64,000 nucleotides of DNA, from positions 102,490,028 to 102,554,027 of the forward strand of contig CM067370.1 of the NCBI GenBank assembly GCA_034401795.1, given 5' to 3'. Each line of letters starts with the position of its first letter. The stretch's first letter is position 1. Below, in pieces: positions 1 to 9,966 of this stretch. Source of the stretch: Chaetoderma sp. LZ-2023a (Eukaryota; Mollusca; Caudofoveata; Chaetodermatida; Chaetodermatidae). The notes under the pieces are model-generated. The model did no database searches and was not told the origin of the DNA. It saw only the letters and a list, made by a program, of their open reading frames with translations. The translations under genes were made by a program, and so were the position numbers.

Positions 1-186
1 TTTCAAAATCTGACCAGTGTGGTAAGGGTTAAAACTTGTTTATTGAAACCTTTGCCAGATTGAACCAAAACATTACTTTATTTTAGTTAGTCATTTGGCT
101 TTTCTCTTTGCTGATTAAACAACATTAAATATTGTGTGTATTATGAATAATTGTCATCGGATCAGAGACCCGCATTTTAGTCAGTA

Positions 187-417
187 TTAACACTCATATC
201 AGCCAAAAAACAGCTTCAGTAGTGGTCTTGAGAAATGTCCATTTACAGACCAAGAGAAGACTATTTTTTTAAATTTACCATTGGGATGACAGGCTTGATA
301 ACCGAGCCAGTCATTCCAGTGGTAAAGTATAAAAAATAGTCTTCTCTTGGTCTGCAAATGAACATTTTCTTTGAGAATTGAAATTTTCTTGAACAAATTT
401 GAGGGTTAAAGAGTTAA
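187..417. mobile_element. MITE-A copy (piggyBac-like palindromic element)
   Basis: Starts TTAACACTCATATCAGCC and ends GAGGGTTAAAGAGTTAA. The arms GTCCATTTACAGACCAAGAG and GACTGGC...GAGCCAGTC meet in a central palindrome. The complete family form is TTAA-CCCTTTAAC...GTTAAAGGG-TTAA; TTAA target sites with CCC/GGG ends are the piggyBac hallmark. No coding capacity. Confidence 0.85.
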
Positions 418-547
418 ATATGATTGCTTATTGTAAGTTACCAGTCGTTACCAGCTGCTTCTGAGATACTGTGACCTTATTTTCTGCTTTAAGTCACATT
501 GTATTTCATTCCAAACCAAACATACATAGTATACTTTTTCCCTAAAC

Positions 548-575
548 TACAGTACAGATCTTAGTTAGCTTTACT
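548..575 (+). repeat. Left 28-bp terminal inverted repeat
   Basis: Begins TACAGTACAGATCTTAG and is the exact reverse complement of 9180-9207. Similarity stops abruptly at 576. Confidence 0.8.
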
Positions 576-1793
576 GCCTGACGAAGCAAAAATGAAACAA
601 AAATGCGTCTTTTTCGCGTCAAAACCTCGTTGCGTTTCCAGGCGTGGCCAAACACCAAACGCATTTAATTTATTTTATAGGTGCGTCTAACGGAAAGTCT
701 ACTCGGTCCTACAATATGTTAAACGTATCATGAAATATTTTAAACCCGTCACTAAAAAAGTCAAACGCGCAATCTACTATTCAGTAAAGCTACAACGATT
801 CATACTACGCGTCATTAAACATAAAGTGGAATCGGTCTATAGTCTGTCAAGGACCTGTACATGTAAATTTAAATTGCAATTGGAGCCGTATATGTGTTAA
901 GTACATGTATCGCCTTTAACTTTTTTTGTGGCTGTGAATGATAATTGTCGAAATGTCATCATCGTAATCGTCAATCGTAATTGTGTATAAAATGGACGTG
1001 TGTGAACTCCGCACTTGGGTATTCTTTACTGTGTGTGAAGCTAGCGTGATGACTGCGTATATTTGAATAAATTTTCAATCCACAATTTCTTTTGAAATCT
1101 GGATGAATAAACCAAGATATTCTCTGAAATGGGTTTATTACAATATAGTCTAATTTGAGCCGACGTAATAGGCATAACTTTTTAGAACAATATATGCACC
1201 AGTTGCGGCTAGTGTTATTCCAAATTTGTCTTATAACGGAAAGGGAAGCGATTTACAAAATCTGCAAACCTGACATTCGGTTGTTTTCGATTTCGCTATT
1301 TCATACATATGTAACCGAAAATCTCCGCTTTTACATAGACATGCACATGCGTACATAGTTGTTTTACCCGTGCCTGGGGGTGCGTTCAGGACCACGAAAA
1401 ACGTTTTCCGTTATTAACTGAACACTGTACCGCATAGAACGCGAACATTTGCCTTCCTGAACTCACTCCAGGAGTATCCGAGTACGTAACGATGGCGTCA
1501 ACTGTTTAGAAAATAACATAATTTTTGTGTTTGCAATTCATCAATCTACACACATTTCGTGTACGCCACAGACTAAAATGTAGACAGATAACATGGAATA
1601 ACGAAACTGCCAATCAGAGTGTGATGCCTATATATTTAACCGCTTCGGCATCTTAACTCAGGCTTATTACTGACAGTGCTTGAAGTTAGTTATCTCGAAA
1701 ATTGTAAACAAAGACACGCATCGATGATCGAGTTTATCGGATTGTTTATCTTCAACATTGTTTTTTCGCAACCAAGGGGTAAACGAAATGGAT
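576..1793. other. No recognisable gene; subterminal motif region then unique AT-rich DNA
   Basis: 576-830 carries scattered AAACGC and AAACCCGTC motifs that recur inverted at 8940-9180. Beyond that I see no coding or repeat signature. The open frames at 1155 and 1676 have no recognisable domain. Confidence 0.5.
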
Positions 1794-1795
1794 AT

Positions 1796-1815
1796 TATAT
1801 ATATATATATATATA
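1796..1815. repeat. TA dinucleotide run
   Basis: About ten TA units. Confidence 0.8.
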
Positions 1816-2025
1816 TTTTGTGTCTGCGGCTCTCTTGCGACAATCAATAACTTTCTCATTATCGGTGACATTACATTTACTAAAACAAGAATGATAATGC
1901 AGGTTACTGGGCCAATATTGGCCTAGTAGCCTGCATTATCAGGGAAGTAGGCCCCAAATCTAAACCAATGAATTATCACATTTTACCCATTTGAACCTGA
2001 AATCCCAGAATTCCACTTTTACAGT

Positions 2026-2106
2026 CATTATATAAGTATGATGTTGAATATTTTAAAAGCAATTTGACTGGAAGCTGGCTTTCAGTCAAATTAGTTTCAA
2101 AATATT
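2026..2106. repeat. Isolated copy of the MITE-B/C core palindrome
   Basis: Contains GTTGAATATTTTAAAAGCAA, an arm with TTTGACTGGAAGC, and the inverse arm. The outer ends of a full element are not recognisable. Confidence 0.6.
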
Positions 2107-2626
2107 CACCATAATTTTGATACATTTGTAACAAATTTATTATTTTCTCTTGTCGGTTGAAATTGTTAATGCAATAGTAGAAGTACTCCCTTGTTGGAGG
2201 CGATATTCCCACCCTGTATTATATTCATAGACTCACGATGACGTCATCACAATCAAATTTCCCATAATACCCTGAGAGATACGCCATTTTCAGAGGAGCT
2301 AATTTAACATTACGAGCAATGGGCCATTAAACCGTAATTATATTTCCTTAATATATTGCGAAATTCACTCATGATTTCATGTTTTCTGATACCTGATGGT
2401 GTTATTACAGATTCTCAGACACAGGATTTAATGGTTTGAACTTCATGGAAAATGTAAACAATACGTTTGTATGGGCAGTCCTCTTTAGCAAGTAGTAAGT
2501 TTGCCCCAACTTTAATGGCGGCCGATCTCAAGATGCCTGGATGTGCGAAACTATGAATAATGTGTTGTATTCTGCGCTAAAGTCTGAGTGCGGTGTATGA
2601 CCATAACAGCCGCTGTCAGGTCATAG

Positions 2627-2827
2627 GGCCTAACAGTACATGTATATAGTGTATTACTGGCTATATATTGTGCCGTATATTTTAAACCAAATATCACTCA
2701 TCATGGCGTTGTAAACGTGGAATCAGACACTGATAGTAATGGTGAGACGGCTAATGTGTGGAACAGTGAATCTTCTGATGATGACATGTTTGACGATGAG
2801 GAAGCCACCACTACTGGAAAGACTTGA
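2627..2827 (+). other. Acidic open frame, unrecognised
   Basis: A 67-codon stop-to-stop frame ends in a Ser/Asp/Glu-rich segment (NSESSDDDMFDDEE) and a TGA. There is no ATG before the acidic part. Acidic tails occur at the C terminus of pogo-type transposases and the N terminus of piggyBac transposases, so it might be a transposase remnant. No catalytic motif is visible. Confidence 0.25.
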
Positions 2828-3069
2828 AGATGAACTTGAAGCTGGTACACTACAGATTGAGTGAACTTCTCCAATCAGTGACAAAGAGTTTGCGCTGAAG
2901 TTTGGGCTATTTTGGTGCAGTCACCATGATCGTTTGTGCCGTATGAATTTAATTAACTGTTAAAGTTTGTTATATTGAATTAGCTCTAACTAACATTATT
3001 AGATATACCAATAACATACCAAGAGTTAGTAGTTAGTCACTGTTATAAGAATTGTACATTTTAGCAATT

Positions 3070-3336
3070 GACCCTTTAACACTCTAGCTGGTGAAAACAT
3101 GTTCTGTGGTGGCCTTGAGAAATGTCCATATGCAGTACAAGAATTATTTTTTTACCGTGACTCAGTGAGTTGTCAAAACTGGCCTCTGAAATCAAATTGT
3201 CTTGAGAAATGACTATTTGCAGGCCAAGAGAAGACTATTTTAAGATTTTACCACTGGAATAACTGGCTTGATAACCAAGCTAGTCATTACAGTTTTAAAT
3301 GTTAAAAAATTGCCTTGGCCTGCAAATGGGCATTTA
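3070..3336. mobile_element. MITE-A copy, rearranged
   Basis: Has the usual left end (ACCCTTTAACACTC) but two left-arm segments in series before the centre. It abuts the next copy, the two sharing one TTAA at 3337-3340. Confidence 0.75.
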
Positions 3337-3533
3337 TTAACCCTTTAATGGTCAAATCAGCCATAGCCAGCCTCTGCAGTGTTCCTGAGAAATGCCCTTT
3401 TGCTGACTAAGAAAATACTATTTTTGAAATTTTATCACTGGAATGACTGGCTCCCAGAATACTCTTGGTCAGCAAATTGACATTTTATGAGACAATTGGA
3501 ATTTTCTTGACCAAATTTACCCATGATAGGGTT
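3337..3533. mobile_element. MITE-A copy, shortened right arm
   Basis: TTAACCCTTTAATGGTCAAA start, diverged arms, and a right end reading ATAGGGTT. Subtype with 'ATGGTCAAATCAGCC' ends. Confidence 0.7.
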
Positions 3534-3799
3534 CAGCAGAAATTTACATTCTCTTGACAAATATTGGACAGTAAAGGGTTGTAAAGCTGGAGCTGTTCAC
3601 AGTGGGGAAAAATTCTCAATCCTTGTTCCACTGAAGATCAAAGAAATGATGAAAACACCATACAACCTTTACCTACATACAGTAAATAAGTCAAACCAGC
3701 TCATTTTGGATTTGATTAAATTGTTTATTCATTCACTTAAAAGTTTAATGTCATTGTTATTGAATGCTGCCATATTGATATAATGCAGAGTTTGCTCAA

Positions 3800-4035
3800 A
3801 CAATCACCAACACAGACATACCACCACTGATTACCAGCATGAGCAATATTATATAGGACCAAGATGGAGTTTACTTTACTGTTGATTTTGAGATTTGTAT
3901 TGTTATCAATGATCAATAACAATACAAGTCCAGTCTCTAGAACAACAGTAAACTATCTTGGTCCTATATAATATTGCCCATGCTGGTGATCAGCGGTGTT
4001 TTATGGTTATGCTACTGTCTGTGTTGAATGATGTT
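3800..4035. repeat. Fold-back element
   Basis: Arms of about 70 bp meet at 3890-3950. The sequence GCAATATTATATAGGACCAA in the left arm is mirrored by TTGGTCCTATATAATATTGC in the right. No terminal motif of a known superfamily is visible. Confidence 0.7.
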
Positions 4036-4358
4036 GCTGGTCACAGGTCATATATTACTGATAGCATAGTGGTCTTTCAAATTTTTGTTCTACTGTTCCA
4101 GATTTTGTACGCTTATTTTTGCAACATTTGTTTGTGGTCTGGCTATGTTTCAACAGTAGCTGAAATAGAAAGTGAAACAAATATGATTACACAGGGAGTT
4201 ATAAGTATTGCATAATGGACCTTTGCATTTTATCCATCAATCATGATGTCATAATCAACTACATGATGCATAAGGATGACAACATAATCAATGACAATGA
4301 ATGATGTAGATAAATTCGTCAATCGTCACAGACACTTGATTGACTATATGTATTCTAT

Positions 4359-4594
4359 TTAACCCTTTAATGGACAAATTTGGTGAAGAAAATTTTAATA
4401 TCCACTTATTGAATGTCCAATTAGAGGCCAAGAGAATACAATTTTTGAAAATTTATGACAAATTACTGGCTCGGTCATTGAACCAGTCATTTGTGGTGAA
4501 TTTTCCAAAATTCTATTCTCTTGGCCTGTAAATGGACATTCCACAAAGCCATAACAGAGGCCAGTTTTGGTCGGCATGACCATTAAAGGGTTAA
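4359..4594. mobile_element. MITE-A copy, full length
   Basis: TTAACCCTTTAATGGACAAA to ACCATTAAAGGGTTAA, with both TTAA sites present. Confidence 0.85.
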
Positions 4595-4598
4595 TAAA

Positions 4599-4825
4599 AA
4601 TGATGTTGAATATTTTAAAACTAATTTGACTGGGAGTTGTTGCTGTCATATCAACAGCTTACATGTATAGTTTTCAGGAATTTGAGATTCAGAGAGTGCA
4701 GAGATCGATCCCAATGCAGGTAAAGCTTGGGTTGAGCTTAGCTAGAGATTTACTAGCTAACATGACATGACGCACTGGGCATAGCTAAAACTGGATTCCT
4801 CCATTGGGCAAAACTATAAGTAAGA
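4599..4825. repeat. MITE-C copy
   Basis: Core TGTTGAATATTTTAAAACTA then TTTGACTGGGAG...TTGCTG, followed by the family flank (ATTCAGAG, GATCGATCCCAA, CATAGCTAAAACTGGAT). MITE-C has no TTAA-CCC ends. Confidence 0.6.
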
Positions 4826-4846
4826 CCTAGCACTGCAACAGTAGCA

Positions 4847-4945
4847 TGACAAAATAGCATTCTATCTGTGTTGGTACAAGTACATTATGTAATAAATTAT
4901 TAAAATGTGTACCAACACAAATACTGATAGAATGCTACATGTATT
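4847..4945. repeat. Small fold-back repeat
   Basis: GTAGCATGACAAAATAGCAT followed by TGTGTTGGTAC is mirrored by GTACCAACACA and GATAGAATGCTAC about 40 bp on. Confidence 0.7.
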
Positions 4946-5480
4946 TTGACATGATACTGGTGCACTGCCCGGTCAAGTGTTTACTACCACCACTCAGTCT
5001 CACACCACAGTAATAAATTAGCTACTATAATCTCACTCTGTCTGAGTACAGCGTAATAGTAATATTCACTATACCACCACGTACCTCACCGATATTTGTT
5101 AAAATAAACCAGCACGATTATAGTCATGCCAGTTTATTCATTCATTTTGTTGGGTGACATGCATGGTGCTACAGTGGTACCTGATAAGCATGCTGGATTA
5201 TTCATTAATTTTTCTGGTTGGCATGCATGGTGGTTACAACTCAGGTGATGTGAAGTTTGAAAGAAAAAGTTCTATGGAAACTAGTAAAAAAATATTTAAG
5301 TTTCATAGACAGCAAAACAGCCCATAAGCCTATTTATACCTGGAAATGCCTCAGAGAGTATCTAGACTTCAAAGTTTTCCGGTGCAGAGTTGGTGTTTCC
5401 AGGTGAGTGACCGCTGAGGACAGACAGTGAATCGCGCATGTCAGGAGAGTGAAAGACTGATTCAAGTCAGACCACCAATG

Positions 5481-5655
5481 ACCGATAGGAAAATATCTAT
5501 TTGCAGAACAAGAGAAGACTATTTTTGAAAATTTACGACTGGAATGACTGGCTCGGTTATTGAGACAGGCATTCCAGTGATAAATTTTCAAAAATAGCCT
5601 TTTCTTGGTCTGCAAATAAATATTTCTCAACACCACTGCAGAAGCCGGTTTTGGA
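5481..5655. mobile_element. MITE-A copy, truncated
   Basis: Retains both palindrome arms (AGAAGACTATTTTTGAAAA) and the GCCGGTTTTGG end segment; the left TTAA end is missing. Confidence 0.7.
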
Positions 5656-5904
5656 TGATATGAGCCGGGTTCTGCCAATCCGGTTGCTTAGTGGGGTGAA
5701 CTGTCCCAGTTCCTCAAGAAATCATGGGTCATTTTGACAAATGTTGGATCAAGTACATACATGGAAGATATCTATGTCCTAAAATCCATGAGGCCAATGA
5801 GCCATGTGTGAAGGTAATGATTGGATGGTGTGAATTTTAGAGCACTACATGGTGCAAGGGCCCTGCCTCTGCAAAACCCTGCATGAGTGTTAAAGTGTTA
5901 AGTA

Positions 5905-6225
5905 TATTATGTCATAATGAATTACATCATATGTAGGCTGACGTAGCTAAATCTGTTAAACTTTTAAGAGTCAGTTGTACGAATTGTATGTCTTTACTAT
6001 TTAGTAAACATCCTGTTGAATATTTAACAACAGACCCCAGTCAAATTACTTGAAATTAGTTTCAAAATATTCAACAGGTTAGCTGTATCTATAGTTACCA
6101 TGAAATTTGGAATTCAGGATTCAAAGTACATACTGATCCCAACACATGGTCGCAAAGCATCGATGGAGCCTACCTAGAGATGGCCAGAGCATAGCTAAAG
6201 TGGATCCATCCATTAGAAAATCTAA
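5905..6225. repeat. MITE-C copy
   Basis: GACTTT...TTTAGTAAACATCC, GTTGAATATTTAACAACAGA, inverse arm TTTCAAAATATTCAACAGG, and the flank ending in TGGATCCATCCATTAG. Confidence 0.65.
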
Positions 6226-6724
6226 ATTTCTGTTTTATCCTCATGCCAATTCCAGCTTTTGCTATATTTAACCCTTTCACCGACAGGTCCTGAAAACAAT
6301 GTGGCATGTTAAATGATGGTGGTAGCCTAATTTCTCAATCCAAAAGAAAATTTCATTTTAGTATGATGACGTTGAATTAATTACCTACCTACCTTTAAAA
6401 TCTCAAGTCCTTTCTTTATCTCCATGTTTTGAAAAAATTAGAATACATTTGTCTCCATCCATTCTACATGCTATCTCCTCCCAAGCAGTTGGGTGGAATT
6501 CAACCAAATTTGGTATGTGGGTTATCCATATGATTGTGGATTGGCTGACAACATTTATTTTATGTAGTCAGAGATTGGGGTCCTCCAGATTTATCTAGAT
6601 TTCCCATAGTCCTGCCAACACTCTCGCACATCATTTGACACCCTCTCAATAGTTTTAAATTAAGCCAGATGAGCCACTACATTTAGATAGGACTAGTGAT
6701 TACTAGATTCTACTATGGCCCTTC
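6226..6724. other. No feature recognised
   Basis: Unique-looking AT-rich DNA. A short AACCCTTTCACCGACAGG fragment of a MITE-B end occurs near 6270-6290. Confidence 0.5.
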
Positions 6725-6884
6725 AAATCTTTGCAGACCATGGGAAGACTATTTTTTAAATTTTACCACTGAAAGGACTGGCTCAATTATCGAGCCAGTC
6801 ATTCTACTGGTAAATTTCCAAAAATAGTCGTCTTGCTCTGCTCACAGCAGAGAAATTTTTTGACCCCCTTGACCATTAAAGGGA
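6725..6884. mobile_element. MITE-A copy, truncated left end
   Basis: Arms TTTGCAGACCATGGGAAGAC and GAGCCAGTCATTCTACTGG; right end CCATTAAAGGG. Confidence 0.7.
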
Positions 6885-7273
6885 TGACATGTCAAATTGT
6901 TACCATTGGGTTGGTCAGTTACAAGTTGTACTAGCCCTGGTCAATCTCTGCTAGCGTCATGCTCATGTTAATTTTAACCCTTGCTCTCACAGATCATTTA
7001 CCCTTATGACCGCCAGATTTTTCACAGCGATCCATGCCAGTCTCTGTGTAATCCAACTACTCCGAAAGCGGTGGATGGAATTCAAACAAAAGTTATAGGT
7101 TACTATGGGGTGCAAGAGGCCATTTTTATTTCAACTACGAAGTAAAATGAGCTATTGTGATACCATGCACGTCGCCCGGCGGTGTCTAATTTGCATTTAG
7201 CTTTTCTGTTTATATCCTGTTTGGTTGATCATACTGGTCCTAAACTTGGACACATGCCTCCTTATAATGACAT

Positions 7274-7457
7274 GGCATCACACAATGATTTTCTGGCCAA
7301 AAGGTTAAAATCACTGATACGCATGGCAACCATTTGCTGTCCGCCATCCATCCGTCAACTTATGTTTAAAAACAAGTTGACGGACGGCGGACAGCAGATG
7401 GTTGCCATGTGTATCAGTGATTTTGACTTTTTGGCCAGAACATCATTGTGTGATGCC
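7274..7457. repeat. Large fold-back of about 184 bp
   Basis: Arms run from GGCATCACACAATGATTTTC to the inverse at 7457 around a short A-rich loop near 7365. CCATCCGTCAACTT is mirrored by AAGTTGACGGACGG. It sits at the edge of a ~150-bp-unit repeat. Confidence 0.8.
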
Positions 7458-7469
7458 GTGTCTCATACA

Positions 7470-7790
7470 AACATTAACAGCTTGGCGGATTTCAAACTAA
7501 TATGGCTGGAAGGACCATAATGCTTTCGGCTTCCGAACATGCATACAGAATTTTGATTGGTCAATTTTTGTATGAAAATCTTTTAGACTTTATGAAAAAT
7601 TTAGCAGAAATTGTCAAAACGCTACTCCTCATTAACCGCTTGACAGATTGCAACCCTAGTTGGCTGGACATAAATTGCCAAAATGCATATTCTCCATGAC
7701 CGCTTGGTGGATTATATCCAAATTTGGCGGAAGGATTCTGTAGTAGTTGGCTCTAGAACCTCTATTCAGAATTTTTTTATATAATTCTGT
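7470..7790. repeat. About two units of ~150-bp tandem repeat (type E)
   Basis: Units contain GGATTTCAAAC, CAGAATTTTGATTGGTCAAT, TTTATGAAAAATTTA and CGCTTGACAGATT, the same as in the larger array at 18265-19680. Confidence 0.75.
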
Positions 7791-7922
7791 GCTTAGCAAC
7801 AACCGTCATCAGATGAGATATTTTGACAGTTCGCCTCTATGTCCGCCTCATCTGAAAAGAAAAATAGGAGGTGGAAATTAGATACGGGTATACAGGCAAT
7901 CTGCTGAATATTTTGAAGTTTT

Positions 7923-7959
<37 letters not shown>
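7923..7959. repeat. GATA microsatellite
   Basis: About nine consecutive GATA units. Confidence 0.95.
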
Positions 7960-8939
7960 GTATGTACATACTCAGTATATTTTATAGGCAGCCTTTTTTG
8001 ACATAGTAGCGGCCTTCTCTGCTGGCAGCCCTTATTGCCATACACCGTCCAGGACACCGTTACAGGCCCTTGGCCCCCTTGTTGATAAGCCTTCTGAATT
8101 TATTTTATGTTTGAAGTCAATCGTCAGAGTTCATTGCTGTCATGAAGTCGAGATTCATGGTTGCATTGCAGCCACATTTCTGGTATTACATTTGGCTCCT
8201 CCCCTGGGGTGGGGTAGGCTAAAGAGGTCAAAGTAGTGAACGTGGTCGATTGCTATGACACGGCATCGACCAAACAATCTAGTTATCACTTACTTTCCAT
8301 TGCCAGATAGATCCAAGTTATCAGAGATTGTAACCCATAGCCTATAATTTTTCTTTTGATCACTTCCAGGGTTGTTAAATCTTAATGTATGATCACACAA
8401 CCTCCTTTATTAAAATTCGAGCAAAATCTGACCAGTTTGTTTCCGATATATCCATAGATTAAAATTTGTACCCAATCTGGATCCAACTTGGTTTTTGTCC
8501 AGATCACAGCCAAAGTCTGGAAATCCTTGTTTAGGATATGTTGCTTTTTCTAATAGTACACAACTGTCAAAGCGTCATGAGATTAGTTCAACCAATCAGA
8601 TTTGCCATTGATGGCTTTTCCAACAATACCTCTGACAATCAAAGATAACGAGGTTAAATATATACGCAATGACGTCATCAGAATGGAATGGTGTTCCAGT
8701 TAAGATGATTGTCCATTCGGCATTAGATATATCGAGATTTTCACTATAAAAACGCAGAAATTAGACGAATCCCGCGAAGAAACACTAAATTAAATACGTC
8801 TTCTGATAAATCCAGCCACAAATTGACGTAAATAAGTTAAAATCTGCTGTACGAATCACTCAAAGTTTGCAAAGCGCGCGAGATACTTGTACGGAGGGAA
8901 CCTACCCGTCGAAAGAACTGGAGAACTGCGGTTGGAAGT
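7960..8939. other. No gene recognised
   Basis: Unique-looking sequence. A perfect CRE-like octamer TGACGTCA occurs at about 8673, in the same candidate element as one near 2239; both may be chance. Confidence 0.45.
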
Positions 8940-9179
8940 GATGGTGCGTTTAATTTATTGTAAAATTTCCAAACGCTACCAAACGCATAGGGCAAAAAGT
9001 TAAACCCGTCATTCAAAATGTCAAACCCGTAGTGTCAAAATTTCAACCCGTCAAGATAAAATTCAAGATGTATCTTGAGATTTTACCAAACACGCTATGT
9101 CTAAGTAAATCACTACGAGAAAATGTCGAGAAAATGACGCCATATAGACGCGTTTTAAACGAGCTTTAGGATGCGTTTA

Positions 9180-9207
9180 AGTAAAGCTAACTAAGATCTG
9201 TACTGTA
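9180..9207 (-). repeat. Right 28-bp terminal inverted repeat
   Basis: Exact reverse complement of 548-575. The flanks outside the two repeats are unrelated apart from the outer TA. Confidence 0.8.
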
Positions 9208-9880
9208 TCTGAGACATCATCATATCAAGTTAAGACCTTGTATGGCAGTGCTCATTCTATGATCTGGAAAAGTGATGTCCAAGAACCCTAGCCATCCACA
9301 ATATTGGAACATTAGAAAAATATGAGACAGCGGCTATAAATGAATTTCTTATAATGTCAAAATTTTCATATATCTAATGCATGTTTGAAAGGGTTACCTT
9401 ATTTTGAAGGTGACTGACCATAGAAATTATGGGGACATAGGACTCCTACTTGCCAATCACTGTATGTACCATTTCAAAGTTACAGGTGACTATAACCCCA
9501 TAGCCCTTCCTAGAATGCACACTGGTATGGAAACAAACATTTCCAGTAAACTAGCACATACATAGCGTATTATTTCACTACATGATACTCACATTGACTA
9601 AGATATAACATCTATATTTACGTATCAAAATGACATACATGATGCATATTTTGCAATCGCACACCTTATGATTTCTGAGTGTTTTAACTGACAAGTTATG
9701 CTACACAATATTCTAATGTGTGCCAAATAATTGACTATACTTAGCCATAGTTGGCCTGTCGAACATGTCCCCAGGCATATTCTGAAATCTGAAAGCATTT
9801 CACACCCTTTCATTCCTCTGCATTAGTTCAAAATCATTCTAATTATTATTAATATTAGATACTTTGTTCTTAACTACCAG
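9208..9880. other. Intron of CNDP2 copy 1, no other feature
   Basis: AT-rich sequence between the right inverted repeat and the 9881 exon. No repeat family of this window is recognisable here. Confidence 0.6.
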
Positions 9881-9966
9881 GCCCTTCTTGTTCCATGGTG
9901 GACGTCATTGGCACTGTGATAGCAATCATCCTAATTTCGTGGCTGGGAGCAAAGCAACAAAAACAG
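9881..9966 (+). CDS. CNDP2: CNDP2 copy 1, antepenultimate exon
   Basis: The 86-bp exon enters with one base completing a split codon and leaves in phase 1. It encodes HGGRHW...[13 protein letters not shown], matching the family block HGGKPW...HPHYLAG. Acceptor is taactaccag and donor is gtaatc. It is equivalent to copy 2 exon 10, which has exactly the same length. Confidence 0.9.

Larger units (their letters stand above)
548..9207. mobile_element. Candidate large DNA transposon in the left intron of CNDP2 copy 1
   Basis: Perfect 28-bp inverted repeats bound the interval (548-575 and 9180-9207). If the outer TA is the target duplication, the element is 550-9205 with CAGTAC...GTACTG ends, as in Tc1/mariner/pogo-type elements. 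The subterminal 150-400 bp on both sides carry repeated motifs AAACGC and AAACCCGTC. No transposase is recognisable; the interior holds MITEs, a fold-back and a 67-codon acidic frame at 2627-2827. It may be a decayed autonomous element or two solo ends. The superfamily call is inference. Confidence 0.6.

Noticed and set aside
1370..1420. CCACGAAAAACGTTTTCCGT resembling the IPRKxxGKFSI block of CNDP2 exon 9
   Set aside because: Only PRK matches; the frame stops at once, there are no splice sites, and the rest of the exon is absent.
7182..7520. 112-codon open frame on the + strand
   Set aside because: It spans the fold-back at 7274-7457 and type-E repeat units; both strands are open because the DNA is palindromic. 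No protein family is recognisable.
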